The notes below the pieces were generated by a model, which was given only the letters and a program-made list of their open reading frames with translations, was not told where the DNA came from and made no database searches. The translations under genes and the position numbers were made by a program. Below are positions 8,642 to 16,889 of a stretch of 64,000 nt of DNA, piece by piece. The DNA comes from Pseudomonadota bacterium (lineage in GTDB: Bacteria > Pseudomonadota > Alphaproteobacteria > Rhizobiales > Pleomorphomonadaceae): the NCBI GenBank assembly GCA_023436885.1, contig JAEZHI010000040.1:372001-436000 (forward strand), given 5' to 3'. How positions within the stretch are numbered: the stretch's first letter is position 1; each line of letters starts with the position of its first letter.

Positions 8642-9720
8642 GACGAGCTCCCCAAGAGGCGCACCTTCTGGCCCGGATGCAGCGACTGCACGCCGGCGGT
8701 GACGATGGTCTCGCCCGGCTTCAGTCCCTCGGACACGATGACGCTTGACGGCTCATAGCGGGCGACCCTCACCTCGCGGAGCGAGACGGTCAACGGCTGC
8801 GTATCCACCACCCAGACGGCGCTCGACGCCGCGCCATGGACGATGGCCGAGGCCGGCACATCGACGCCGGCGGGTGCGTCGAGCATGGTGGTGCCCGACA
8901 CCGTCGAGCCCAATTGCAACGCCTCCGGCGGGTTGTCGAGGGCCACCTTGACGGCGTAGGTGCGGGTAATCGGATCGGCCTGCGGGGCAATCTCTCGGAT
9001 ATGGCCGGTGGCGGCGATCTCGGCGTCCTCGGTCAGGACGACCTTGAACTCCGGCGTTTCCGGCAGGGCGCGAATGATCTGGCCCGACACGGCAAACACT
9101 GCGTCGCGCCCGCCATCGCTGGCGATCTGGGCCACCGGTTGACCGGCCGCCACCACTTCGCCGGCTTCGGCGCCAGTGGCAATGACGGTACCGGCGACAT
9201 CGGCGGTGAGAATGGTATAGCTCAGCTGCTCCTGGGCGCTTTTGACCTGCGCTTCGGCGGACGTGACCTGCGCCTCGGCCGATTCCAGCGCTTGTTTGGC
9301 CTGGTCGAACACGGCGTTGCTGGCAAAACCCTTGCCGAGCAGTTCATTCTGCCGCTGGTAGGTGTTGCGCGCCTCGACCAGTTGCGCACGGCAGGCGGAC
9401 AGCAGGGCTTCGGTCTGCAGAAGGGTGTTCTTCTGGATCTGATCATCGAGATGGGCGATGACCTGGCCGGGCGCCACCCGATCGCCGACGCGAACCGTCC
9501 GGTCGATCATATGCCCGCTCAGGCGGAAGGCGAGATTGATCTCGTTGCGCGCCCGCACCTGACCCATCAGCATCACCGGCTCGCCGGCCGGCCGCTGGCC
9601 AACCACGGTCGCCTTGACCGGGCGAACCTCCGGTGCCGGCGGCTCGTCCTTCTCGCATCCGGCCAGCAGGCAGCCAACGATCGCCATCGCGATGCTCGCC
9701 GCCAAAGATTTACTACGCAT
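8638..9720 (-). CDS. RND efflux periplasmic adaptor (membrane fusion protein), lipoprotein
   Basis: 360-aa MFP subunit. It has a lipoprotein signal ending in the lipobox CLLAGC, so the mature protein is anchored by lipid in the inner membrane. Next come a lipoyl-like half (RVGDRVAPGQVIAHLD), a long alpha-hairpin (roughly residues 95-165, LLSACRAQLVEARNTYQRQ and following), the second lipoyl half (VIATGAEAGEVVAAGQPV), and beta-barrel and membrane-proximal domains ending in VVTAGVQSLHPGQKV. ATG 9720 follows GAGAGGTG. Its stop overlaps the start of the RND permease gene, and a TetR gene lies 123 bases upstream on the same strand. Confidence 0.92.
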   Translation of the reverse strand: MRSKSLAASIAMAIVGCLLAGCEKDEPPAPEVRPVKATVVGQRPAGEPVMLMGQVRARNEINLAFRLSGHMIDRTVRVGDRVAPGQVIAHLDDQIQKNTLLQTEALLSACRAQLVEARNTYQRQNELLGKGFASNAVFDQAKQALESAEAQVTSAEAQVKSAQEQLSYTILTADVAGTVIATGAEAGEVVAAGQPVAQIASDGGRDAVFAVSGQIIRALPETPEFKVVLTEDAEIAATGHIREIAPQADPITRTYAVKVALDNPPEALQLGSTVSGTTMLDAPAGVDVPASAIVHGAASSAVWVVDTQPLTVSLREVRVARYEPSSVIVSEGLKPGETIVTAGVQSLHPGQKVRLLGSSS

Positions 9721-9843
9721 CGTCGCACCTCTCAATTTGCGGGCGATGCCCGCCGGAAGACAAAGCTCCGCCTGCCGGAGAAAGGCCCGTGTGGCCGATC
9801 AACCGGAGACGAAGTTGACGCTCAATGTTCGAAAGAAGACCTG

Positions 9844-10482
9844 TTAAATGCCGTGCAAGAACAGCTCCGTCACAGACATCGACAGGTAAGTGTAGGCGTC
9901 CTCTTTAGGTATCTCTGGGGCTATGGCCGCCAAGATGTCGGGAAATCCGCGCGGTTGACTGAGCGCGTTCATCAAGATGAGAAAGAACAAGGCAGGATGG
10001 CGGCTGCGGATACGCCCCGTTGCCAACGCATCTACGAAGGTAGACTTGCCGGCGGCATAGGCTGGCACCAGCAGATGCTTGGCGATGAAATCCGCCCGCT
10101 CGCCGCCGTCCGCAAACGACTTGAACACAAAGTCTCGGACATCCGGGTTGTCCTTGTAGAAGTCGGCCGTCCTCTGGATGATGATCGCCAGCCGTTCCTC
10201 AGCCTTCATGGCACTATCGTCCGAAATCTGCGCCACCTCTTCCATGATCGGCATGGCGCTCGACAACACCCGTTCAGCAGCGGCCGCCCAAAGTTCCGCC
10301 TTGCCGCCGAAATGTACGCGGACGAGGTTGGCCCCGACGCCGGCCGCAGCAGCGATGCTGCGAATGTCGGTGCCTTCGTAACCCTGCGCCGCGAACAGGC
10401 GCACCGCCGCAGCCAAAAGTGCCTCGCGTCCGCTCGGCATGTCCTTGGTTCGCCGACCGCGCGGCGCCGTGGGTTTGTCCAT
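9844..10482 (-). CDS. TetR family regulator of the RND operon
   Basis: 212-aa repressor. The DNA-binding domain spans residues 18-66: GREALLAAAVRLFAAQGYEGTDIRSIAAAAGVGANLVRVHFGGKAELW, with the turn AAAAGVGANLVRVHFGGK. The all-helical ligand domain follows. The gene lies just upstream of the adaptor and pump on the same strand, the usual arrangement for local efflux repressors. A 16-bp-arm palindrome begins nine bases before the start codon, so it probably represses its own promoter and, by read-through, the pump. The ligand is unknown. Confidence 0.88.
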   Translation of the reverse strand: MDKPTAPRGRRTKDMPSGREALLAAAVRLFAAQGYEGTDIRSIAAAAGVGANLVRVHFGGKAELWAAAAERVLSSAMPIMEEVAQISDDSAMKAEERLAIIIQRTADFYKDNPDVRDFVFKSFADGGERADFIAKHLLVPAYAAGKSTFVDALATGRIRSRHPALFFLILMNALSQPRGFPDILAAIAPEIPKEDAYTYLSMSVTELFLHGI

Positions 10483-10490
10483 GATTGATA

Positions 10491-10532
10491 CCTGATCCGT
10501 TATATGTTCGACTGTACATATAACGGATCAGG
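10491..10532. promoter_or_regulatory. TetR operator, 16-bp perfect inverted repeat
   Basis: Arms CCTGATCCGTTATATG (10491-10506) and CATATAACGGATCAGG (10517-10532) are exact inverse complements around a 10-base spacer. The repeat lies 8 bases before the tetR start codon. It is much longer than a single TetR dimer site and could hold two dimers. It also overlaps AT-rich -10-like sequence on both strands, so the divergent promoter may be covered as well. Confidence 0.8.
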
Positions 10533-10703
10533 CCGGTTTGCAAGGTGGTACCGTGAGGCGACCATCTGGGTCTTGACGAAGGAGAGGAGGCAGAGACGGG
10601 ACGTTCGCGGTGCGCGCGGGTGCTCGGCAGCAAACCGGCTCCATTCCGTGGATGGAACCGCAAGGCATGTGTGGCGTAACTCTTGCGGAAACTGGGAAAC
10701 GGT

Positions 10704-10746
10704 AGTTGCCGCACCGCCCTCTTCATGGCGCGACGGCGCGGCAACT
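10704..10746. other. Hairpin in the leader of the 10774 gene
   Basis: AGTTGCCGC at 10704-10712 pairs exactly with GCGGCAACT at 10738-10746, with further G-C pairing inside the loop. It ends 27 bases before the start codon of the small downstream gene. No U-run follows, so it may be a leader structure and not a terminator. Confidence 0.4.
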
Positions 10747-10773
10747 TTGCCCTCCAAGCTACAAGAGGCAGAA

Positions 10774-10992
10774 ATGACCGTCGTTTACATAGAACCTCGC
10801 CCCAAAGGACTTTCCGAAGGCGATCCGATCAGCGATTTTGTTGTCGAGGACCGCGCCGATCATGTTCTCGAAACCTTCGACACCCAGGACGAAGCCATCG
10901 CCTGGGCCAGGAAGAACGGCCACACGCCACACGTCGCCCGAGTCCGCCGCCTCAACGACAAGGAAGTCCCGGACCACTGGCGCGCGGTGTAG
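10774..10992 (+). CDS. Small DUF2188-like protein
   Basis: 72-aa soluble protein. The central part, a short beta hairpin then DTQDEAIAWARKNG and a strand HVARVRRL, resembles DUF2188-type small domains in which an aspartate/aromatic-flanked helix packs on three strands. The start ATG 10774 follows AAGAGGCAG. No partner is evident: the next gene downstream begins 137 bases later. The leader contains a G-C hairpin. Function unknown. Confidence 0.6.
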   Translation: MTVVYIEPRPKGLSEGDPISDFVVEDRADHVLETFDTQDEAIAWARKNGHTPHVARVRRLNDKEVPDHWRAV

Positions 10993-11129
10993 CTGGTCCA
11001 TCTCCCTAACGATGTTACGGATTAACGCTGCGAAGTCTCTGCGATTGACGCAACCTTCTCGCGAGCTCATGCTTCCATGGCAACCGGAACCGGGAAGCCG
11101 ACAGGCTTCCGTGCACGGGGAGAGCAGCG

Positions 11130-11360
11130 ATGTCTGACGGCTTTTCAGGTCATTCGGGATCGTGCAATTCAGGCCATGCGCATGAGAGCGTGAGCGCCAC
11201 GAGGTGGTCCGGCATCAATCCGCAACTGGCGGGCGAGCCTTCCAGGGGCGCGGGCAGGCCAAACACATTCTCCTCGGAGTCCCTGAGGATTGCAAAATAC
11301 CTGAGCTACGTCCTGGTTTTGATGTTCCTACTCGTCGTGTACGTGGCTTATCGCTCGTGA
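11130..11360 (+). CDS. Small single-pass membrane protein
   Basis: 76-aa protein with a polar, glycine/serine-rich N-terminal half and one strongly hydrophobic C-terminal helix (residues about 54-73, IAKYLSYVLVLMFLLVVYVAY) ending RS. GGGGAG lies eight bases before the ATG. The layout is that of a tail-anchored small protein. No family was recognised. Confidence 0.5.
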   Translation: MSDGFSGHSGSCNSGHAHESVSATRWSGINPQLAGEPSRGAGRPNTFSSESLRIAKYLSYVLVLMFLLVVYVAYRS

Positions 11361-11434
11361 TGGTGTCGGAGTGTTGCGCGGCTTGGCCAGCAAAGGCGAT
11401 GGCGAACGTTTGGGGCGATGGCAATACTGCTTGA

Positions 11435-11920
11435 TCAGGTTTCGCCAGAAGACACGGTGACTGCAGTCCGCCTCGCCTTGGCAGCGGCGCGCTGATGATC
11501 GACCCGCCTGAGGAACGCACGAGCCCGCGAGATGACATCGCCGCCATACTGGTCGGGTCCGAGCATCTTCCGCCGGTTGAGGTCGGTCGTGCTCAGCAGG
11601 CTGAAATCGACCTTCTCCAACCTGCAGTGCCAACCGGTTCCATACCGCTTGGCCCAACCGCTGGTGTGATGATCAAGGAGTCTCCGGCGACTCGAATATC
11701 CGTGAAAGTCGAAGGCGATCACACCGTCCGTCACATAAATATGGTTGCCGGCGAACCCATCTCCGGGAATGATCCTCTCGGCATGAAAGCCGGGTAGTGG
11801 TGCAGCTTCGAGGAAGACGCCCGCCAATATGTGGCAAGCGCCATGTCCGAAGAAGATCCGATCCGGCAGTGCCCAGCGCCGCTGAGGGTCCTTTTTGACG
11901 CCAGGCTTGAGGACATACAT
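11435..11920 (-). CDS. Hypothetical protein
   Basis: 161-aa protein with well-ordered composition in the first 120 residues: RWALPDRIFFGHGACHILAG, then AERIIPGDGFAGNHIYVTDG and FDFHGYSSRRRLLDHH. It contains several His and Asp residues, then a basic C-terminal tail. No family was recognised, and no signal peptide or membrane segment is seen. It lies just downstream of a decayed toxin gene on the same strand (28-base gap), among accessory genes. Its composition favours a true gene over a shadow frame. Confidence 0.55.
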   Translation of the reverse strand: MYVLKPGVKKDPQRRWALPDRIFFGHGACHILAGVFLEAAPLPGFHAERIIPGDGFAGNHIYVTDGVIAFDFHGYSSRRRLLDHHTSGWAKRYGTGWHCRLEKVDFSLLSTTDLNRRKMLGPDQYGGDVISRARAFLRRVDHQRAAAKARRTAVTVSSGET

Positions 11921-11947
11921 GACCGTCTGCGTCCTGTCGTTGTGTAC

Positions 11948-12160
11948 CTAAAGACCTTCCGGCCATTGTTGCGCGGTGTGCATGACGGTCAGGATTTCTA
12001 TGGCAGAAGGCGTCACGCGATAAGGCACTAGGTAGGGAATGTCGGCGAATACCAGCTCGCGCGTCCCATCGATGCGCCCTATTCTGCCAATGGCAGGCTG
12101 CTCGGCCTAAAGATCCACCCCGGCAATGATCCGCCTAGTCCACCGGAGGGCGCGCTTCAT
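11948..12160 (-). pseudogene. RelE/ParE family toxin, remnant with internal deletion and stop
   Basis: Starting at ATG 12160, which overlaps the antitoxin stop (ATGA), the frame reads MKRALRWTRR-IIAGVDL and then a TAG at 12109-12107. It continues in the same frame with AEQPAIGRIGR, TRELVFADIPYLVPYRV and ILTVMHTAQQWP to the natural stop at 11948. These later pieces are the typical C-terminal half of ParE/RelE toxins. Only 71 codons remain where about 95 are expected, so roughly 25 codons of the helical region have been lost as well as the stop being gained. The toxin should be inactive. Confidence 0.8.
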
Positions 12161-12402
12161 CCGCCGTGCCCCGGCGTCACATACTTGGCGACAACATGTG
12201 GCAGATCGCCAGCCGAGCCGAACTCGCCACTGTCGGCTTCCGCAAGACCGGCCTCGATCTCGGCGATCTGCCACTCCTCGCGGGCAAGATAGTCGGCGAT
12301 GGCCTGGGCAGCCAGGTAGGAGCGCGGGCGATCGAGCTTACTCGCAAGCCTGTCGAGCTTTTCGGCCTTTTCGTCATCAAGGCGCACAGTGAACGCGACC
12401 AT
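12157..12402 (-). CDS. Ribbon-helix-helix (CopG-type) antitoxin
   Basis: 81-aa protein: a beta strand MVAFTVRLDDEKAEKLDRLASKLDRPRSYLAAQAIADYL forms the RHH DNA-binding domain. It is followed by an acidic toxin-wrapping tail (EEWQIAEIEAGLAEADSG). It is intact, but its toxin gene, coupled through an ATGA overlap, is a pseudogene. It is therefore an orphan antitoxin that may still bind its own promoter or neutralise related ParE toxins elsewhere. The upstream region contains GTGGTTCAC and GTGAACCAC, an inverted pair suitable as operator. Confidence 0.8.
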   Translation of the reverse strand: MVAFTVRLDDEKAEKLDRLASKLDRPRSYLAAQAIADYLAREEWQIAEIEAGLAEADSGEFGSAGDLPHVVAKYVTPGHGG

Positions 12403-12511
12403 GACGGCACTCCTGGAGGTTCATTGTGGTTCACAGATATTGTCCGTGAACCACAGAGATTTCTCAAGAACTATGGGTCTTTCCCATCCGCCCCGATCAA
12501 TCGGTTGGCCC

Positions 12512-13006
12512 TCACCCCAACCTCCCCTCCGCGTCGATCACCATCAGCCGGCGCCTCCCTCTCTCTTCCCAACGCCACAGCACGAGGTTGAGGTCCGCCT
12601 CCGTGGAGCCGCGCGCGAAGCTGCGGACCAGCAGCCCGGAGCACCCAGCCGCCAACAGATCGGCGGCGAAGGTCTGGGTTTTCGAGCGGCCGGAAGCGCG
12701 CATCTCGTCGCGCCAGGTCAGCGAGGCAAGGTCGCCCGGTGTCATGCCGTGCGCGGCGAGTGCCGCCACGTCGCGGCTGTCGAAGATGTCGTCGATATCG
12801 GCGTCGTAGGAAACCAGCGTCGTGGGTTGCAGGCTGCCGACCTGGTTGGCCTCGCGGATGGCTGTCAGCACATCGAGCGTCAGGTAGAGCGCCGGCACGC
12901 CCTTCGGGTTGAAGCGGCCGCCATAAAGCTGCGCGCCGCGTCCCGACAATGGCTCGCGCGCGTAGAGTGGGTTAAGGGCGCGGTACAGGGTGCCTTGAAA
13001 GCGCAT
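12512..13006 (-). CDS. RES domain toxin (NAD+-depleting)
   Basis: 164-aa RES-family protein. The core begins GTLYRALNPLYAREPLSG and YGGRFNPKG, where Arg, Glu and Ser of the family name are found. It contains AIREANQV and ends with a C-terminal LVLWRWEERGRRRLMVID. RES toxins such as MbcT or Res of Photorhabdus degrade NAD+ and arrest growth. The gene start overlaps the antitoxin stop by one base (TAATG), so the two are translationally coupled, antitoxin first. No frameshift or missing block is seen, so the system looks functional. Confidence 0.85.
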   Translation of the reverse strand: MRFQGTLYRALNPLYAREPLSGRGAQLYGGRFNPKGVPALYLTLDVLTAIREANQVGSLQPTTLVSYDADIDDIFDSRDVAALAAHGMTPGDLASLTWRDEMRASGRSKTQTFAADLLAAGCSGLLVRSFARGSTEADLNLVLWRWEERGRRRLMVIDAEGRLG

Positions 13007-13356
13007 TACGCAAACACGCCGGCATCCACCGCATCGATGTACTCGAGAACCTCGTCGGCCCGCCCCTGCTGCATCAGCATCATCGCCGTGGCGCCGCTGA
13101 AGCCGGGGAGTGGTTCCGAGCGATACCAGGCATAGGCCATCAGCGCCGAGCCAAAGCGCGGCTCCACCTTGTTGACGATCTCGACCATCTCGCGCAGGCG
13201 CCGCTGCGTCTTGTCGGAGCGGAGACGGTCGCTGCGCAGCACGGCGTCGCGGCCAAGTCCGGCTGACCGCGCCACCTCGTCCTTGGTGGTCCGGAAGGCA
13301 TCCGCGATCTTGGTCGGCGCGAACAGGCCGTCATCGGCATACTGGGCCAGAGCCAT
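13006..13356 (-). CDS. Xre/MbcA/ParS-type antitoxin (DUF2384)
   Basis: 116-aa antitoxin. A DNA-binding N-terminal part (GLFAPTKIADAFRTTKDEVARSAGL) is followed by the DUF2384 helix bundle (RRLREMVEIVNKVEPRFGSALMAYAWYRSEPLPGF) and a C-terminal ADEVLEYIDAV that plugs the RES active site in the family. ATG 13356 has GAGAGGAAA upstream; an extension to 13485 would run through the promoter and is rejected. A good sigma-70 promoter and flanking inverted repeats lie upstream, which fits autoregulation. Confidence 0.85.
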   Translation of the reverse strand: MALAQYADDGLFAPTKIADAFRTTKDEVARSAGLGRDAVLRSDRLRSDKTQRRLREMVEIVNKVEPRFGSALMAYAWYRSEPLPGFSGATAMMLMQQGRADEVLEYIDAVDAGVFA

Positions 13357-13369
13357 GGCTATTTCCTCT

Positions 13370-13417
13370 CGCCACAATTCTTGACGTGAATATATGGCGA
13401 ATTTTGTGGCGTCACAA
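13370..13417 (-). promoter_or_regulatory. Promoter and operator of the RES/Xre operon
   Basis: On the minus strand TTGTGA (13417-13412) and TATATT (13394-13389) are separated by exactly 17 bases, a near-ideal sigma-70 promoter. CGCCACAA occurs at 13370-13377 and its complement TTGTGGCG at 13404-13411, bracketing the -10 box. This is a fitting autoregulatory operator. Confidence 0.7.
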
Positions 13418-13587
13418 GTCCACAGCCATCGTGACCACCCGCTGCCATTCGCATTGACAATGCGCCCACCCCCGCGAAAGTCCATGTCCGCTCTTTCGTT
13501 TCCAGTTGTATCCTCGCCCTCGCGACGGAGGCATTCGGCGAGGGGACGCCGGGTGACGGCGCAATCGGATCAAACGCGGAGCCAACC

Positions 13588-14670
13588 ATGTCACACTGGA
13601 AAGCTGGCGCCCTCCTGGCGCTTGGATTGCTCGGCTTCATGCCCGCCGCGCTGGCCGACGCGACGCTGCCCACCAAGGACATCAAGGGCGCTGCCGACAA
13701 CCCACTAGTGCCGCGCTACGAGGGCTCATTCATCGTCAGTTACGCACAGCAGAAGTTCACCGATTTCAATCTGCCGCTGTCGCCACTGGAAGCCAACGGC
13801 AAAGTCGACGCCAGCAACAACAACGTCTACGCCCCCAAGCAATCCAAAGATCTCGAGGGGCAGCTGACGCGGCTCGTCTATGTCGAGCCGCAGGACCGCT
13901 CGCCGCTCGAAGTGCTGCGCAACTATCAGGAAGCGCTGAAGGCGGCCGGTGGCGAGGTGCTCTGGGAGTGCAAGGGCGAGGACTGCGGCGGATCGTCGGT
14001 GCGCTCGAGCTCAGGCGGCGGTGGCGACACCAGCCTCACCATGCACTTCTTCAAGGAGAAGGACCTGAAGGACGAGGCCTTCTCCAACGGCGCCTGCGCG
14101 GTCACCTCGGCCATCACCGACCAGCGCTATTTCTCGGGACGACTGCCGGGCGACGGCGGCGACAGCTTCCTCGCCGTGCAGACCTACACCATCCCCGACG
14201 GGTCGCCCTATTGCGGCGCTTTCAACAACCGCACCATCGCCATCGTCCACATTCTGGAGCCCAAGGCGCGCGAGCAGAAGATGGTAGTGGTCAAGGCCGA
14301 GGAGATGGCAAAGGACATCAACGCCTCCGGCCACGTGGCGCTCTACGGCATCCTGTTCGACACCGACAAGGCGACGCTGAAGCCCGACTCCGAGCCGACG
14401 CTGACCGAGATCGCCAAGCTCTTGTCAGACAATCCCGATCTCAAGGTGGTCATCGTCGGCCATACCGACAATGTCGGCGCCTTCGACTATAACATCGACC
14501 TCTCCAAGAAGCGGGCAGCCGCCGTGGTCGGCGCACTGACCAAGCGCTTCCAGGTCGCGGCCGACCGGATGAAGAGCGCCGGCGTCGGCATGGTGGCGCC
14601 GGTCGCCACCAACGCCAGCGAGGACGGCCGCGCCAAGAACCGCCGCGTCGAGGTGGTCCGGCTCAACTGA
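13588..14670 (+). CDS. OmpA family outer-membrane/periplasmic protein
   Basis: 360-aa protein with a Sec signal peptide (residues 1-23, ending PAALA). It has an N-terminal region of about 215 residues of unknown fold with a few cysteines (CKGEDC, GACAV, YCGAF). A C-terminal OmpA peptidoglycan-binding domain follows (about 238-358: ILFDTDKATLKP, VVIVGHTDNVG, LSKKRAAAV, NRRVEVV). The conserved D and R that hold diaminopimelate (TDNVG..D and RRVE) are present. It probably tethers outer membrane to wall. A strong hairpin follows the stop and the next gene is convergent, so it is a single-gene unit. Confidence 0.88.
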   Translation: MSHWKAGALLALGLLGFMPAALADATLPTKDIKGAADNPLVPRYEGSFIVSYAQQKFTDFNLPLSPLEANGKVDASNNNVYAPKQSKDLEGQLTRLVYVEPQDRSPLEVLRNYQEALKAAGGEVLWECKGEDCGGSSVRSSSGGGGDTSLTMHFFKEKDLKDEAFSNGACAVTSAITDQRYFSGRLPGDGGDSFLAVQTYTIPDGSPYCGAFNNRTIAIVHILEPKAREQKMVVVKAEEMAKDINASGHVALYGILFDTDKATLKPDSEPTLTEIAKLLSDNPDLKVVIVGHTDNVGAFDYNIDLSKKRAAAVVGALTKRFQVAADRMKSAGVGMVAPVATNASEDGRAKNRRVEVVRLN

Positions 14671-14690
14671 GCCCACCCTGAAACGCAAAC

Positions 14691-14713
14691 GGCGCCGGCA
14701 TGTCACCGGCGCC
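14691..14713. terminator. Hairpin terminator between convergent genes
   Basis: GGCGCCGG, seven-base loop, CCGGCGCC: a perfect 8-bp stem 20 bases after the OmpA-family stop and 27 bases from the chemoreceptor stop. It has no clear U-tract on either side, but the position suits bidirectional termination. Confidence 0.6.
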
Positions 14714-14740
14714 GCCTCGCGTATCTCGCTTTCCGCCATC

Positions 14741-16747
14741 TCAGGCGGCGTTCAGGTCCTTGATGAAGACGCTGACCTGGCGCGCCAGTTCGGCCGACTG
14801 ATCGTTGAGATTGCCCGACAGCGTCATCAGCTGGGTGGCGGCGGCGCCGGTCATCTCGGCCGCCGTGCCGACGCCGGCGATGTTCTGCGTCACGTCGGTG
14901 GTGCCGGCGGCGGCGCGCTGCGTGTTGTGGGCCATCTCGTCGCTGGCCGTGCCCTGCTGCTGGACGGCGCCGGCAATCGCCTCCGACGCCTTCTGGATGG
15001 TGTCGATGGTCTTGACGATCTTGGAGATCGCGTCGACCACGGTGCCGGTGGCGCCCTGGATCTCGTTGATCTTGCGGCCGATCTCGCCGGTCGCCTTCGA
15101 GGTCTGGTCGGCGAGCTGCTTGACTTCCGCCGCGACGACGGCAAACCCCCTGCCCGCATCGCCGGCCCGCGCCGCCTCGATGGTGGCGTTCAGCGCCAGA
15201 AGGTTGGTCTGGTCGGCAATGTTGCTGATCAGCTCGACCACCTCGCCGATCTCCTGGGCCGAGACCGCCAGCGACTGGACGCTTCGAGCCGAGCCGTCGG
15301 CATCAGCCGCCGCCTGCCGGGCAGTCTCGGCCGAGTGTGTCACCTGCGACAGGATTTCCCGGACCGAAGCGGTCAGTTCCTCGGTGCCGGCCGCCACGGT
15401 CTGCACGTTGGTCGAGGCTTCCTCGGCCGCGCCGGCCACCGCCTGCGCCTGGCGCGAGGTTTCCTCCGCCGTTGCGGAGAGGCTGCGGGCGCTGTCGGCC
15501 ACTTCCTTGGAGGAGTTGGAGATGTTGTGGGCAAGCGACGACATGCTGCCGACGAAGTTTTCGGTGACGCTGGCGCGGCGACGCAAGTGCGCCTCTTCCG
15601 CAGCCTTCGCGGCCTCGGCCTCGGCGCGCGTCTTCTCGGCCTCGATCAGCGACAGGCGGAACTCTTCGAGCACCTTGGCCTGCTGGCCGATTTCATCGCC
15701 GCGCGCCTGCTCCGAGACGGACACATCGAGATTGCCCGAGGACATCACGTTCATTACGCCAGTGAGGCGACGGATCGGATTGGCGATGCCGACCACCGAA
15801 TAGACCACCGACCCGACAAGCACACCGCCGACCAGCACGCCGCCGATCAGCACGAGATAGAAGGCGAAGGTCATGCTGCCGTTCATGTCGGCGACGCCGG
15901 CGTCGATGCGCTGCTGAAGGTCGGCGTCGAGCTCCGCGATGGCCTTGGTGATGTCGCTAGCCTCTCCAAGCGCCTGCTGCTGCAGGGTCTGCCTGTCCTC
16001 GATGGATTGCACGATGGTCGTGCTTTCCTTGTTGTAGGCATCGAGCAAGGGGGCGAGCGAAGCGATGCTTGCGGCTTCCTGCCCGGTGACCAGCTTCTGA
16101 AGCGCCACGAAATCTGCGCTGGTTGCCGCCTGCAGCTCCGATATCTTCTTCAGATAGAGAGGTTCACCGGCGGCCGAATAGCGCCACATCGCCGATCTCA
16201 GATCGTTGAAGTCGACTTGGAGCTGCAACGCCGAGATGACGGCCGCCTGATCGCTGTTCGCCTTGAGACGCTCGGTCAAGGCCGTGTACTGCGACTGCCA
16301 GGCCGTGTAGTCATCGGTCCGGCGAGCCTGCGCCGCCAACGCCTCCTTCACCGACGACACGACCGAAGCCGCCGTGCCGTGATAACCGGCCGACAAGGTC
16401 GCCAACTTGTCGAAGCGCTCCTTGTTGACCGCCGCGACCGAGGCCGCCTTGCCTTTGGCCGCAGCATCCTGCGCCAAGCCAAACTGCTCGACCAGAAATG
16501 CGTTCGTCTGGGCGAGCTCCTGATCGGTGCCGGCAAGCCGGGCGTCACGAACGGCAATCTGCATGCCCGCCACCGCCGCACGGAGCTGCGAGGCCGACAC
16601 ACGGGCCGTCTCTCGACCGATCACCGTTTCCACATTCGTCCTGACCGAAACATTCGAATACTCAGCCACTGCCACCAGACAGCAAGTGGCCAGTATTCCC
16701 AACAGCCCGACGTACCCCAGCTTCTGTGCGATACCCAACCTGCGCAT
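14741..16747 (-). CDS. Methyl-accepting chemotaxis protein
   Basis: 668-aa transmembrane chemoreceptor. TM1 (about 12-32) is followed by a long helical periplasmic sensor of about 250 residues, probably of the HBM or similar four-helix type. TM2 (FYLVLIGGVLVGGVLVGSVVY) leads into a HAMP domain (IANPIRRLTGVMNVMSSGNLDV) and the cytoplasmic signalling hairpin with the invariant tip ELISNIADQTNLLALNATIEAARAG and GRGFAVVAAEVKQLA. It ends without a CheR-binding pentapeptide. ATG 16747 has GAGG upstream; an in-frame GTG at 16771 is the alternative. No che or flagellar genes lie nearby. Ligand unknown. Confidence 0.92.
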   Translation of the reverse strand: MRRLGIAQKLGYVGLLGILATCCLVAVAEYSNVSVRTNVETVIGRETARVSASQLRAAVAGMQIAVRDARLAGTDQELAQTNAFLVEQFGLAQDAAAKGKAASVAAVNKERFDKLATLSAGYHGTAASVVSSVKEALAAQARRTDDYTAWQSQYTALTERLKANSDQAAVISALQLQVDFNDLRSAMWRYSAAGEPLYLKKISELQAATSADFVALQKLVTGQEAASIASLAPLLDAYNKESTTIVQSIEDRQTLQQQALGEASDITKAIAELDADLQQRIDAGVADMNGSMTFAFYLVLIGGVLVGGVLVGSVVYSVVGIANPIRRLTGVMNVMSSGNLDVSVSEQARGDEIGQQAKVLEEFRLSLIEAEKTRAEAEAAKAAEEAHLRRRASVTENFVGSMSSLAHNISNSSKEVADSARSLSATAEETSRQAQAVAGAAEEASTNVQTVAAGTEELTASVREILSQVTHSAETARQAAADADGSARSVQSLAVSAQEIGEVVELISNIADQTNLLALNATIEAARAGDAGRGFAVVAAEVKQLADQTSKATGEIGRKINEIQGATGTVVDAISKIVKTIDTIQKASEAIAGAVQQQGTASDEMAHNTQRAAAGTTDVTQNIAGVGTAAEMTGAAATQLMTLSGNLNDQSAELARQVSVFIKDLNAA

Positions 16748-16889
16748 GTCGTTGACCTCGCAAAAATTCACGAGGAAGCTGCGCTGATCCGCCTGAAGAA
16801 TGTGTAAAATATATATCTAAATTCGTCTTTTTGCCCGAGATTTCGAAAAAGGATACGAGATCGTGAATACATCTTGAGGTAGCAGTTAC

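Noticed and set aside
14927..16807. 626-codon plus-strand frame
   Set aside because: Antisense to the chemoreceptor gene, whose signalling tip is unmistakable.
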